Shown: piece after piece, positions 11,537 through 22,906 of the stretch
How the letters are laid out: the number at the start of each line of letters is the position of its first letter
Position numbering within the stretch: position 1 is the first letter of the stretch
Assembly: GCF_009765445.1 (NCBI RefSeq)
Contig: NZ_WHOY01000004.1
Location: 1-51,911, forward strand
DNA: 51,911 bases
Source: Pantoea sp. BAV 3049
GTDB taxonomy: Bacteria; Pseudomonadota; Gammaproteobacteria; Enterobacterales; Enterobacteriaceae
Reading direction: 5' to 3'
Notes under the pieces: model-generated
Database searches by the model: none
The model's input: only the letters and a program-made list of their open reading frames with translations
What the model was told of the DNA's origin: nothing
Position numbers and translations under genes: made by a program

Positions 11537-11685
11537 AAAAAAACACCGCTAATTTTATTGTTCTTCAAATCGAGGCGGCGATTCTGCCACAAAAGCAGAA
11601 TTTAAAAAACCTTATTTTTCAGTAACCTATAACCTTGGCTAACAATCTAAGCCTCGGCTATATTAACCCGCGGGATCCCAGCCGT

Positions 11686-11708
11686 GGTAAACTCCCTGCC
11701 GGTTTACC
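11686..11708 (+). promoter_or_regulatory. Hairpin in the ygjP leader
   Basis: GGTAAAC (11686–11692) pairs with GTTTACC (11702–11708), followed after about 11 bases by TTTTTCTTTT. It resembles an attenuator-type terminator in the leader, but no regulatory ligand or leader peptide is evident. Low confidence. Confidence 0.3.
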
Positions 11709-11740
11709 CCTGTGGGTCGTTTTTCTTTTCCGGAGTCAGC

Positions 11741-12250
11741 ATGTCGTCCCTTACTTATCTGCAAGGCTATCCCGAATCCCTGCTGGCCCAGGTACGCACG
11801 CTGATCGAACAGCAGCGGCTGGGCGAAGTGCTGCAAAAGCGCTACCCCGACAGCCACAACATCACCAGCGATAAAGCGCTGTACGACTACGCGCTGGATC
11901 TGAAGAACCAGTCACTGCGCAATGCGCCGCAACTGAATAAAGTCTTTTACGACAATAAAATCAAAGTGATGAAGCATGCGCTTGGGCTGCATACTGCCAT
12001 TTCGCGCGTGCAGGGCGGCAAGCTGAAGGCCAAGGCGGAGATCCGGGTGGCCACCATTTTTAAACAGGCACCCGAGGCGTTTTTGCGGATGATCGTGGTG
12101 CACGAGCTGGCCCACATCAAAGAGAAGGATCACAACAAAGCCTTCTATCAGCTCTGTTGCCATATGGAGCCGCAGTACCACCAGCTGGAGTTTGATACCC
12201 GGCTGTGGCTGACGGCGAGGGATCTGGAAAACAACGTTACTGCTGACTGA
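11741..12250 (+). CDS. ygjP: M48/WLM-type metal-dependent hydrolase YgjP
   Basis: 169-aa soluble protein of the YgjP-like metallopeptidase family. The zinc motif HELAH is at residues 121–125, with a further histidine in KDHNKAF. I recall E. coli YgjP being reported as a UTP pyrophosphatase; that is from memory and not shown here. Start at 11741 is supported by CGGAG upstream and matches the E. coli length; an in-frame ATG at 11684 lies in the leader hairpin. Its 3' end overlaps the convergent ascG by 14 bp. Confidence 0.9.
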   Translation: MSSLTYLQGYPESLLAQVRTLIEQQRLGEVLQKRYPDSHNITSDKALYDYALDLKNQSLRNAPQLNKVFYDNKIKVMKHALGLHTAISRVQGGKLKAKAEIRVATIFKQAPEAFLRMIVVHELAHIKEKDHNKAFYQLCCHMEPQYHQLEFDTRLWLTARDLENNVTAD

Positions 12251-13256
12251 ATGGCCCCGGCGCAACAGAATCGCGCAGCACCAGGCTGGCGGAAAAATCG
12301 GTACGCGGCTTCAGTTCACCGCCGTCCAGCATGGCAACCAGCCGGTCGATGGTTTCTTTCATCATCTCAGTTAACGGCACTTTCATCGTGGTCAGTGAAG
12401 GCTGGGTAAACGGGGCCAGCGCGATATCATCAAAACCAATTAGCGAGACCTGCCCCGGCACCCGCACGCCCTGTTCCGCCAGCGCTTTCAGCGCGCCAAC
12501 GGCCATGTCATCATTGCTGGCGACCAGCGCACTGAATGGCGCTCCGCCTGCCAGCAGCTTTGTGGCAGCTTCCATCCCGCTTTGCGCCGTCCATTTGCCG
12601 TTAACAATCAGCTCTTCTCGCAGCGGAATACCGTGTTTCGCTAACGCCGTTTTATAACCTGACAGGCGCTCCACCCCGGTGGGTGAATCCAGCGAACCGG
12701 TGATAAAGGCGATATCGCGGTGGCCCTGTTCCAGCAGATAATCGACAGCCAGCTGGCCAGATCCTTTCTGATCGCTGTAAATGCAGTAGCTCTGGTTCGC
12801 CCGCAGCTGCCGGTTGATCACCATAATCGGCTGCTTGTGCCGGGCGATGATCTCGTCCATTTCAGCAATGGTCAGAAAACGGGGGTAGATAATGATCCCA
12901 TCACAGCGGAGATCCAGCAGGAAGTCGATTGCAGCCCGCTCCTCTTCCGCGCTGTGTTTGCCGTCGGCGAGGATCAGCTGGCGACCATGCTGCTCCATCA
13001 ATCTGGCGGAGTGGAAGAGAATTTCACTGAAGTAATTGCCGCTGTATAGCGTGTTGGTGACCACCAGGCCGAGGGTTTGCGTGGATTTGGTGGCAAGGTT
13101 GCGGGCCAGCAGATTCGGCCGGTAGCCCGTATCCTGGATGGCGCTGAATACCCGCGCTTTAGTCTCTTCGCTGACGTAGCCGTTGCCTGACAACACCCGG
13201 GAGACGGTCGCCTTGGAGACGCCCGCTTTCTTTGCCACCTCAAGTATAGTTGTCAT
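12237..13256 (-). CDS. ascG: LacI-family repressor AscG
   Basis: 339-aa LacI-type repressor. The N-terminal helix-turn-helix ILEVAKKAGVSKATVSRVLSG is followed by a sugar-binding core (IIIYPRFL, ALVASNDDMAVG, LIGFDDIALAPF). It resembles E. coli AscG along its length and is divergent from ascF, which it should repress until beta-glucosides enter. Start at 13256 (MTTILEV) is preferred over the ATG 9 bases upstream because AAGGG would be too close to the latter. Confidence 0.93.
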   Translation of the reverse strand: MTTILEVAKKAGVSKATVSRVLSGNGYVSEETKARVFSAIQDTGYRPNLLARNLATKSTQTLGLVVTNTLYSGNYFSEILFHSARLMEQHGRQLILADGKHSAEEERAAIDFLLDLRCDGIIIYPRFLTIAEMDEIIARHKQPIMVINRQLRANQSYCIYSDQKGSGQLAVDYLLEQGHRDIAFITGSLDSPTGVERLSGYKTALAKHGIPLREELIVNGKWTAQSGMEAATKLLAGGAPFSALVASNDDMAVGALKALAEQGVRVPGQVSLIGFDDIALAPFTQPSLTTMKVPLTEMMKETIDRLVAMLDGGELKPRTDFSASLVLRDSVAPGPFSQQ

Positions 13257-13592
13257 GCTTTTCATCCCTTCATCACGATAGCTGCCAGCAGTCTACTCAA
13301 CTCCCTCATTATTGGAAGTATTTTTGCCCGCCCGCCCGACCAGCCCGCGTATCTTTGCCAGCGATCACGATCACAAAACAAAAACGTAAAATTTTTATTT
13401 CTTGTATTGATAGAGGAGTCTAAACATTATTTTGTGAAACCGGTTTCCTACAATGCGATCCGACAGGATCTTAACTGTGCGCACTCGGGCGAAAAGCAGC
13501 TGTTGAGTTTTCGCCGGATACAAATTAATTCTTTGATAAATAACGAGCACATACCGGTATACCTCTGCCTACAGCCTCCGGAGACACAAAAA
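13257..13592. promoter_or_regulatory. ascG–ascF control region
   Basis: This divergent 336-bp region holds a perfect 12-bp palindrome GAAACCGGTTTC at 13436–13447, the form expected for AscG/LacI-family operators. A CRP-like site is centred near 13368, with right arm TCACA perfect and left arm AGCGA weak (8 of 10 positions). No other gene is evident; an open frame from 13407 leading into ascF has no family similarity and crosses the operator. Confidence 0.7.
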
Positions 13593-16497
<2,905 letters not shown>

Positions 16498-16499
16498 AT

Positions 16500-16542
16500 G
16501 CAGGTTGTGCTCTGGCCTGACTGGCCGGAGCACATTACCTGC
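16500..16542. terminator. Bidirectional stem-loop between ascB and ydcF
   Basis: An 11-bp stem (16507–16517 with 16523–16533, one G·U pair) is extended by GCAGGT/ACCTGC outer arms. It sits between two convergent genes and is symmetric, so it could end transcription from both sides. The T-run is poor. Confidence 0.6.
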
Positions 16543-16577
16543 TGACGCCAGATGCCTGCAGGGCCGTTGATGCCGCT

Positions 16578-17381
16578 CTATCGCACCAATCCGGCCAATC
16601 CGGCGCTGCCTGCCAGCCTCTGGCTGGCCTCTTCAACCTCTGGGGGAATATCAAGATGATCGATAAAGCCCATTCCCGCCGGGCCGTAGCCGTTTTCATC
16701 ATCCCGCAGGCGCTTAACTTCCCCTAAAATCATCGAAACGTAACGATCCAGCTGCCATAACCCTTCCTGCGTATCCGCTCCGGCTATAACACATTCCCCC
16801 TGTCGGAGAGCAAGGTAAGGCACAAAAACCGGCCAGCTGATAAACGTGGCATTCATGCCCCGTCGGGCCCAGGCGGTGCGGAAGGTGGCCGTGGTTCTGC
16901 GCTGCATTAACGGATCCTGCACCAGCAAAATACGCTCCGGCACCGCGCCATTTTTTTGCAGGAAGGTCAGGCTGAAGTCAGCATTCTCGCCACAGTTACG
17001 TGACAGATTTTCAATAAGAAGGCGTTCACGGGGAACGTCGAACCCCTGTTCTGCCGCATCGGCCAGCATCTCTGCTTCACTGTCTGCCGTGGTAGTGACA
17101 TGGGCATAGCGCGAAGCCGAGGCCAGCGCCTGCTTCAGCAGCCCGGTCGAATGCCCCACCCCGCCGCTGAACAACACGGGCAGGCTGGTGGCAGCCAGTA
17201 AATCGAATGCACCGGTGATATTCGGCAGGATCGCGTGGCCCGCCAGGATCATTATCTCTGCGTTGACCACCGGCGTGCGCCTGCCACTGTCGATCTGCTG
17301 ATCGCCAGCGTTCAGATCGTCTTCTGCCAGCCAGCGGGCAACAGTATTAAGGTCGTGGATATTTTGCTGAGACAGGTTCAT
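16578..17381 (-). CDS. ydcF: YdcF family protein (DUF218)
   Basis: 267-aa DUF218/YdcF-family protein, nearly the length of E. coli YdcF (266 aa). Typical elements are IMILAGHAILPNI, LLFSGG-like LPVLFSGGVGHST, a DSEAEMLADAA segment and SRNCGENADFS. E. coli YdcF binds S-adenosylmethionine in vitro, but its role is unknown. No signal peptide or membrane helix is seen. Start at 17381 is chosen for the AAAGG site 8 bases upstream. The gene converges with ascB and is separated by a hairpin-containing gap from the SDR gene. Confidence 0.85.
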   Translation of the reverse strand: MNLSQQNIHDLNTVARWLAEDDLNAGDQQIDSGRRTPVVNAEIMILAGHAILPNITGAFDLLAATSLPVLFSGGVGHSTGLLKQALASASRYAHVTTTADSEAEMLADAAEQGFDVPRERLLIENLSRNCGENADFSLTFLQKNGAVPERILLVQDPLMQRRTTATFRTAWARRGMNATFISWPVFVPYLALRQGECVIAGADTQEGLWQLDRYVSMILGEVKRLRDDENGYGPAGMGFIDHLDIPPEVEEASQRLAGSAGLAGLVR

Positions 17382-17452
17382 AACAAAGCCTTTTCCCGGA
17401 AACAGGTGATAAATTTCAGCCACCCGCCGAGAATATCAGCTCGCCAGGGCAA

Positions 17453-17479
17453 CCGGAAGCGAGGTTCCCCCGCTTCCGG
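17453..17479 (-). terminator. Hairpin after the SDR gene
   Basis: CCGGAAGCG (17453–17461) pairs with CGCTTCCGG (17471–17479), a perfect 9-bp stem 14 bp past the SDR stop. It lacks a T-run on the minus strand. Confidence 0.45.
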
Positions 17480-17492
17480 AATGCACCTGGGT

Positions 17493-18278
17493 TTACATGG
17501 AGGAGATCAGCCCGCCATCAACCCGGATCACCGAGCCAGTGATATAGCTGGCGGGAACACCTGCGAGGAAGGCCGCCGTCGCACCATACTCTTCAGGCTC
17601 GCCGTAGCGGCCAGCGGGGATAGTTTTGCGGCTCTTTTCTGCCACTTCTTCCGCCGTGCTGTTCTCGCGTCCGGCCTTGATCGCATCGAGCTGGCTGACG
17701 CGGGCGGTGGCGATGCGGCCCGGCACCATGACATTCACCGTCACGCCATCAGCAGCAACTTCGCTGGCCAGGGTTTTAGACCAGCCCAGCAGGCTCATGC
17801 GTAACGCATTAGATAAAGCCAGGTTAGCAATCGGGGCAACCACGCCGGAAGAGGTGGTGGTAATGATGCGCCCCCAGCCCTGCTTACGCATGGCGGGCAG
17901 CACTTTATCCGTCAGTTGGATCAGCGAGGCCACCATCAGGCTGAACTGCTGTTGCCACACAGCGGCATCAGTGCCCTGTGCCTGGGCTGGTGGTGGACCA
18001 CCGGAGTTATTCACCAGAATATCAACATCGCCCCAGTGCTGACGGATCTCCTCCAGCATCCCGTCAAAATTCTCTGGCGCGGCCAGATCCAGCGTCCAGG
18101 CACGAGCGGTTCCGCCCTGCTCAGTAATGGCAGCGATGGTTTCCGCCAGCTTCTCCGCATTTCGGCCGCATACCGCCACCCTGACGCCTTCCTTTGCCAG
18201 AGACTGAGCAATCGCCCGTCCTAACCCACTTCCCGCCCCACATACCAGCGCCACTCGCTGCTGTATTTGCAAATCCAT
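17493..18278 (-). CDS. SDR-family oxidoreductase with non-canonical active site
   Basis: 261-aa short-chain dehydrogenase/reductase fold. The nucleotide-binding motif is CGAGSGLGRAIA (about 13–24) and LVNNSGG is at about 84–90. The catalytic YxxxK is absent: the expected region reads LALSNALRMSLLGWSKTLA, with Ser at the Tyr position and Arg at the Lys position. A known SDR subgroup of ketoacyl-reductase-like proteins has this imperfect tetrad, so this need not be decay. AGGAGG precedes the start. The gene follows the GntR gene on the same strand, with an ATTGTAT box between them, so it probably belongs to the same regulon. Substrate unknown. Confidence 0.85.
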   Translation of the reverse strand: MDLQIQQRVALVCGAGSGLGRAIAQSLAKEGVRVAVCGRNAEKLAETIAAITEQGGTARAWTLDLAAPENFDGMLEEIRQHWGDVDILVNNSGGPPPAQAQGTDAAVWQQQFSLMVASLIQLTDKVLPAMRKQGWGRIITTTSSGVVAPIANLALSNALRMSLLGWSKTLASEVAADGVTVNVMVPGRIATARVSQLDAIKAGRENSTAEEVAEKSRKTIPAGRYGEPEEYGATAAFLAGVPASYITGSVIRVDGGLISSM

Positions 18279-18289
18279 AAAGCCTCCTG

Positions 18290-18296
18290 ATTGTAT
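18290..18296 (+). promoter_or_regulatory. ATTGTAT box before the SDR gene
   Basis: ATTGTAT within GATTGTATTTTCAGGATC, directly upstream of the SDR ribosome site. It shares its first ten bases with the box before the ABC operon (19364). Candidate operator for the GntR regulator. Confidence 0.45.
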
Positions 18297-18332
18297 TTTC
18301 AGGATCGTTATGTGCAAAAATGATGCCGGATA

Positions 18333-19226
18333 TCACCGGGCGGCTTTTAAATTTACCTGGTCGCAGGCGGATTGCAGATGTTGTCTCATCAATTCGGCAG
18401 CCAGCTCCGCTTTGTTATCCCGCAGCGCATCGATGATCGCCACGTGCTCCTCGCACCAGGCCTTAACCCGTCGCTTGTTGTGGTAGCTGCCAAACTCCAT
18501 CAGCCGCCGCAGCCGGTTTTGCTGCTGGATGGCCTGCAGAACAAACAGATTGCCACTGGCTTCCGCCAGCAGCTCGTGGAAGGATGCATCCGTCTCGAAG
18601 ATTTCTCTGGCGGGTACCCGGGTAATGTCGGGATGGGTAATCAGCCGCAGATGCTGCGCACGCAGGCGCTTCAGCAGTTGGCGATCCACCCTGAGGTGCG
18701 GCGTCAGCAGCGCGGCCGGTTCAATCATCAGGCGAAAACCGTAGCTGTTACGCAGCGCCACTTCTGAGTTCAGCGTCTGCTGAAAACGCCAGCCGTGCCC
18801 TGCATTGCGGGCAATCAGGCCATCCTCCGACAGCTTCACCAGCGTGCGGGCCAGCACGCCGCGGTCAACCTCATAGCGCTGGCCGATACCGGTCTGGGTG
18901 AAGGACTCCGGCAGCGCTCCCGCAATGCGATCCCGCACCAGTAATTCATACAGAGTCTGGTCGGAGCTTTGCGGTTGCGCAATTTCGATCTGTTGCAGCG
19001 CATCCGCACTTTTTAACAGAAAAAACCCCTGATTAGGCCGGGCTTCCACCGCGCCCAGTCGGGTTAATTCCTTCAGCCCGGCACGCACCGGCGTGCGCGA
19101 AACACCCAGCGCGTCGGCCAGATGTTGTTCACGTAAATGATGACCTGGATCGAATCTTGCTTCATAGATCAGGTCAAGGATTTGCCGGGCTATCCGGAGA
19201 CTGCTCGCGGTAGAGTCAGACTGCAT
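18333..19226 (-). CDS. GntR (FadR/FCD-type) regulator with two winged helices
   Basis: 297-aa regulator. The first winged helix (about 5–72) contains LREQHLADALGVSRTPVRAGLKEL. A second winged-helix-like block (about 88–150) reads LLVRDRIAGALP… then VLARTLVKLSEDGLIARN… and GHGWRF, which is not part of a usual FCD regulator. The C-terminal all-helical domain (about 160–290) is FCD-like. Start at 19226 is supported by AGGAA upstream; an open frame further up to 19514 lacks family sequence. It is divergent from the ABC importer operon and probably controls it, itself, the SDR gene and the 27-kb divergent pair through shared ATTGTAT boxes. Confidence 0.85.
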   Translation of the reverse strand: MQSDSTASSLRIARQILDLIYEARFDPGHHLREQHLADALGVSRTPVRAGLKELTRLGAVEARPNQGFFLLKSADALQQIEIAQPQSSDQTLYELLVRDRIAGALPESFTQTGIGQRYEVDRGVLARTLVKLSEDGLIARNAGHGWRFQQTLNSEVALRNSYGFRLMIEPAALLTPHLRVDRQLLKRLRAQHLRLITHPDITRVPAREIFETDASFHELLAEASGNLFVLQAIQQQNRLRRLMEFGSYHNKRRVKAWCEEHVAIIDALRDNKAELAAELMRQHLQSACDQVNLKAAR

Positions 19227-19264
19227 GGGGAAGGTTTCCTGAAATGCATTGTTGTGGTCTGAAG

Positions 19265-19271
19265 ATACAAT
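19265..19271 (-). promoter_or_regulatory. ATTGTAT box upstream of the GntR gene
   Basis: ATACAAT on the plus strand, that is ATTGTAT on the minus strand, 39 bp before the GntR start; on the minus strand the context is ATTGTATCTTCAG. Candidate autoregulatory half-site. Confidence 0.45.
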
Positions 19272-19363
19272 AACACAGCCGCCAGGCTGCCGCGAAATAA
19301 AGCAGGAATTGCACGATAACCGTGCAGACTGCATCAAAAAGAGGCATTTTTTTTGCAACCAGG

Positions 19364-19381
19364 ATTGTATTTGTTGATTCA
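19364..19381 (+). promoter_or_regulatory. Candidate GntR operator before the ABC importer operon
   Basis: ATTGTATTTGTTGATTCA matches 15 of 18 bases of the element at 27201–27218 before the aminotransferase gene. It lies 36 bp before the substrate-binding-protein start in the divergent regulator/operon space. Confidence 0.6.
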
Positions 19382-19416
19382 CAAAATTCAATTTAAATCT
19401 TCTCCAGGAGACGAGT

Positions 19417-20220
19417 ATGACCAGCACCTCTTTAATGTTACGTGGCCTGATGTTAGCCGGGCTGTTGCTGCCAGCAGTCAGCCAGGCCGCCCCCGAAAGC
19501 GTTACCTCAGGCAAGCTGACCTATGGCACTGCCGCCACCTTTATGCCGTTTGAATTTATGAAGAACGGCAAGCTCACCGGCTTTGATATTGATTTGATTA
19601 CCGCCCTGAGCAAGGAGATCAAACTGGAACCGGCACCGATGTCGATGGAGTTCAAAGGCCTGATCCCCGCTCTGCAGGGCAAGCGCCTGGACATCATCAA
19701 CTCTGCGATGTACGTGAACCCGACGCGCGCCACTCAGGTGGATTTCGTGCCCTACCTGAAAATTGGCAGCCGCGTGGTGGTAGCGAAAGGCAATCCGGCG
19801 AAGATCACCGGCCGTGATTTATCCCTGTGCGGCAAAAACATCGCCGTCACCCTGGGTGGCATCGAAGAGAGCCAGGCACGCGCAGATAACAAAAATTGCG
19901 TGGCGGCCAGCAAAGCAGAGATCAACGTGATGACCTTCCCGGCGGCGACCGATTCAGCCGTGGCCGTGGCGCAGGGGCGCGCGGATGCCGAGTTCCTCTC
20001 AACCCCTGGCACAGTCGCGCTGTTCAGCGAAAAACCAGGCCTGTTTGAAGCCGTGGGAGAGGAGTTTGAAGCCGACACCCACATTGCCTTTGCCGTGCGG
20101 AAAGGCGATGAAGAAACCAAAGCCCAGCTGGAAAAAGGCCTGCAGGGTCTGGTGAAAAACGGCACCTATAAGCAACTGATTGAGAAGTGGAATTTCCCGG
20201 ATTCCGTGGCCATTTATTAA
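19417..20220 (+). CDS. Amino-acid/opine-type ABC substrate-binding protein
   Basis: 267-aa periplasmic binding protein of solute-binding family 3. A signal peptide ends near VSQAA (about residue 25). The mature domain starts with LTYGTAATFMPFEF and has GFDIDLITAL and a MEFKGLIPALQGKRLDI segment, typical of polar-amino-acid and opine binders. It delivers substrate to the permease and ATPase that follow. AGGAGA precedes the ATG. It is the first gene of an operon that runs to 26089. The ligand is not known. Confidence 0.93.
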   Translation: MTSTSLMLRGLMLAGLLLPAVSQAAPESVTSGKLTYGTAATFMPFEFMKNGKLTGFDIDLITALSKEIKLEPAPMSMEFKGLIPALQGKRLDIINSAMYVNPTRATQVDFVPYLKIGSRVVVAKGNPAKITGRDLSLCGKNIAVTLGGIEESQARADNKNCVAASKAEINVMTFPAATDSAVAVAQGRADAEFLSTPGTVALFSEKPGLFEAVGEEFEADTHIAFAVRKGDEETKAQLEKGLQGLVKNGTYKQLIEKWNFPDSVAIY

Positions 20221-20248
20221 TCCGTACCAGTCTTAACCGGAGAACGTT

Positions 20249-20974
20249 ATGTCGATCGAATTAATGTGGCAGTACTTCCTTTCACCCGAATTTCTCCAGG
20301 GTGCCTGGATGACACTGTTAATCACCCTCTGCTCACTGTTGTGTGGCGTGGTGATGGGTCTGGTACTGGCCCTGCTGCAGGAGGCCCCGTTCCGCGCAGG
20401 AAAAGGGCTGGCATTTGTCTATCTGTGGCTGTTTCGCGGCACGCCAGTGCTGTTCCAAATCATCTTTGTCTACAACGTGCTGCCTGGCTTCGGCATACGC
20501 TTCTCCGCGTTTACCTGTGCAGTGCTGGCGCTCTCGCTGAACGAGGGCGCCTATATGGCTGAGATTTTACGTTCCGGCCTGCAGGCAGTAAAAAGCGGCC
20601 AGCGCACAGCGGGTATGGCGCTGGGTATGACCAGCCCGCAAATCATGCGCAAGGTCGTGCTGCCGCAGGCTGCCCGCATCGTCCTGCCGCCGATGGGAAA
20701 CCAGATGATCAGCATGCTGAAGTCGAGCGCGCTGGTGTCGGTCATCGCAGTGCAGGAGCTGCTGCTTGTGGCAAACCAGACTGCCAGTGCCAGCTTCCGC
20801 TACTTTGAGGCCCTGTGCGCCGCAGGCATCTATTACCTGCTGCTGACCACCCTGTTTATGATTTTCCAGTCCTGGCTGGAGAGCGTGCTGGATCCTAAAC
20901 AGCGTCGCCAGAAAGGCCTGAAAGCCCGCGCACGCCAGATGAAATTACCCAAGCCAGCGAGGGAAACCCCATGA
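20249..20974 (+). CDS. Amino-acid-type ABC permease
   Basis: 241-aa inner-membrane permease of the HisM/GlnP type with about five helices. The cytoplasmic EAA-type loop reads GQRTAGMALGMTSPQIMRKV…LPQA, and LFRGTPVLFQIIF is characteristic of the family. Only one permease gene is present, so the channel is presumably a homodimer. It starts 28 bp after the binding-protein gene and overlaps the ATPase gene by 4 bp. Confidence 0.93.
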   Translation: MSIELMWQYFLSPEFLQGAWMTLLITLCSLLCGVVMGLVLALLQEAPFRAGKGLAFVYLWLFRGTPVLFQIIFVYNVLPGFGIRFSAFTCAVLALSLNEGAYMAEILRSGLQAVKSGQRTAGMALGMTSPQIMRKVVLPQAARIVLPPMGNQMISMLKSSALVSVIAVQELLLVANQTASASFRYFEALCAAGIYYLLLTTLFMIFQSWLESVLDPKQRRQKGLKARARQMKLPKPARETP

Positions 20975-21717
20975 GCCAGGATAAAAAACCTTTGCTGGAA
21001 ATGATCGGCATCGACAAAGCCTTTGATCGCCAGCCTGTGCTGAAAAACTGCTCTTTAAATATCAACCGGGGTGAGACGGTGGTGCTGATTGGGCCATCCG
21101 GCTCCGGCAAATCCACCCTGCTGCGGTGCGTCAATATGCTCTCCCCGGCGGACAGCGGCGATATCTTTTTCGCCAGCCAGAACGTCAGCCGGGGCGAGGT
21201 TCCGCCTCATCAGCTGCGCCAACGCATCGGCATGGTGTTCCAGAACTACGAGCTGTTTTCACATCTCACCGCGGCGGAAAACATCATGCTGGCACCGATG
21301 ACGGTGCTGGGAGTTAACCGCATTGAGGCGCGCAAACAGGCTGAAGCCCTGCTGGCAAAAGTCCGCATTCACGACAAAGCCGACCACTTCCCTGACGAGC
21401 TGTCCGGCGGCCAGCAGCAGCGCGTGGCGATTGCACGGGCACTGGCGATGAAACCGGAGCTGATGCTTTATGACGAGCCAACTTCTGCGCTCGATCCGGA
21501 GATGATCCGTGAAGTGGTTGAAGTGATGGCAGAGCTGAGCGCCGAAGGGATGACCAGCATGGTGGTGACCCATGAGATGGGCTTCGCCCGCCGGGCCGCC
21601 AACCACATTCTGTTTATGGAAGAGGGCAAAATCCTTGAACGGGCCGCCGCCCAGGACTTTTTCGCAGGCCAGGTCAGCGAGCGGGCAAAGCGCTTCCTCG
21701 ACCAGATTTTACATTAA
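20971..21717 (+). CDS. Amino-acid-type ABC ATPase
   Basis: 248-aa ATP-binding subunit (GlnQ/HisP-like). Walker A GPSGSGKST (41–49), signature LSGGQQQR, Walker B LMLYDEP and a switch histidine in VVTHEMGFA are all intact. It powers import by the preceding permease. ATG overlaps the permease stop (ATGA), indicating coupling; the M20 gene follows 13 bp later. Confidence 0.95.
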   Translation: MSQDKKPLLEMIGIDKAFDRQPVLKNCSLNINRGETVVLIGPSGSGKSTLLRCVNMLSPADSGDIFFASQNVSRGEVPPHQLRQRIGMVFQNYELFSHLTAAENIMLAPMTVLGVNRIEARKQAEALLAKVRIHDKADHFPDELSGGQQQRVAIARALAMKPELMLYDEPTSALDPEMIREVVEVMAELSAEGMTSMVVTHEMGFARRAANHILFMEEGKILERAAAQDFFAGQVSERAKRFLDQILH

Positions 21718-21730
21718 CAGCGGAGTTTGT

Positions 21731-22906
21731 ATGACAACTTATCAGGTTAACAGCGTGCGCATGAAGCAGGATCTGACCGCGCTGGTCGCCATCAATACGG
21801 AGAACCCACCAGGCCAGGAGCGTGAAGCCGCCGAATGCGTGGCGGGCTGGCTCCGGGCTGCCGGTTTTGACCTCTCCTTCAGCGAATACGCGCCGGGACG
21901 CACCAACGTCATTGCCGTGCTGAAAAACGGTGCCGGACCGTGCTTTGCCTTTAACACCCATCTGGATACGGTGCCGGCCGGTGAAGGCTGGTCCAGCGAT
22001 CCCTTTACCCTGACCGAACGCGAAGGCCGTTTGTACGGTCGCGGCTCCTGCGATGCCAAAGGCCCGCTGGTGGCAATGGTCGAGGCGCTGCGCCAGCTGG
22101 CTGAGCATCGCCAGCACTGGTCCGGCACGCTGATGGGCGTTTTCACCGCCGATGAGGAGGTCGCCAGCGAAGGTGCGAAGTTTTATGCCACCGACGCGCC
22201 GCCCGCCATCGATTTTGCGGTGATTGGTGAACCGACGTCCAATGCCACATTCTCTGCCCACAAAGGCAGCCTGCGCCCGCGTGTGCGGGTTAAAGGCGTT
22301 ACCGCGCACTCCGGCACGCCGGAGCTGGGAATCAATGCCATTTATCAGTCGGCCAGGCTGCTGGGGCTGATTGAAGAAGCTCACCATCAGCAGGTGCGCT
22401 GCCGCTGCCATGCGCTGGTCGGCAACGCCAGTCTGACCGTCACCCGCATCCACGGCGGCCATGCAGATAACGTGGTGCCGGACAGCTGCGAGCTGCTGCT
22501 GGATCGCCGCATGGTGCCTGGCGAGGACGAGGCCGAAGTGAAAGCGGAGCTGCAACAGCTGCTGGATCACGCCCGTCAGAATGCCGGTGTCGAGGCGGAA
22601 ATCATTGCCTGGCAGCCTACCACCGGTGGTGCCACCGAAACCGACAGCAATGAAGCGATTGTACGCCACAGCCTGGAAGCCTGCCGTCGTCATGGTCAGT
22701 CAGAGCCCGGTCCGTTTGGTTTTCAGGGCGGTTGCGATCTGGTGCACTTCCGCGCGCTTGGGGCCAAAGGCGTGGTGGTCGGGCCTGGCACGCTGGCGGT
22801 GGCGCATAAGCCGGATGAATTTGTGCCGATCGAAGAGTTTATCGCCGCCGCGCATATCTATCTGGATATCGCGCTGGCTCTGCTGCCGCCGGAGTCCGCA
22901 TCGTGA
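21731..22906 (+). CDS. M20-family amidohydrolase (ArgE/DapE-like)
   Basis: 391-aa di-zinc hydrolase. Metal ligands and catalytic residues are visible: H77 and D79 in NTHLD, D108 in GRGSCDAKG, the pair E142/E143 in DEEVAS, GEPTSN, and the final histidine in AHKPDEF. Members deacylate N-acyl amino acids or cleave dipeptides. Its position after an amino-acid-type importer suggests that it hydrolyses the imported amide. Start at 21731 has GGAG upstream. It overlaps the next gene by 4 bp (GTGA). Confidence 0.92.
   Translation: MTTYQVNSVRMKQDLTALVAINTENPPGQEREAAECVAGWLRAAGFDLSFSEYAPGRTNVIAVLKNGAGPCFAFNTHLDTVPAGEGWSSDPFTLTEREGRLYGRGSCDAKGPLVAMVEALRQLAEHRQHWSGTLMGVFTADEEVASEGAKFYATDAPPAIDFAVIGEPTSNATFSAHKGSLRPRVRVKGVTAHSGTPELGINAIYQSARLLGLIEEAHHQQVRCRCHALVGNASLTVTRIHGGHADNVVPDSCELLLDRRMVPGEDEAEVKAELQQLLDHARQNAGVEAEIIAWQPTTGGATETDSNEAIVRHSLEACRRHGQSEPGPFGFQGGCDLVHFRALGAKGVVVGPGTLAVAHKPDEFVPIEEFIAAAHIYLDIALALLPPESAS

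Noticed and set aside
13407..13592. N-terminal extension of AscF
   Set aside because: It crosses the AscG-like operator and shows no similarity to EIIB; the start at 13593 has a good ribosome site.
19227..19514. N-terminal extension of the GntR regulator
   Set aside because: The extension covers the divergent promoter and the ATTGTAT boxes and lacks similarity to GntR proteins.
21674..22693. A 339-codon minus-strand frame opposite the M20 gene
   Set aside because: It is the shadow of a gene with all catalytic residues intact; no family features are seen.
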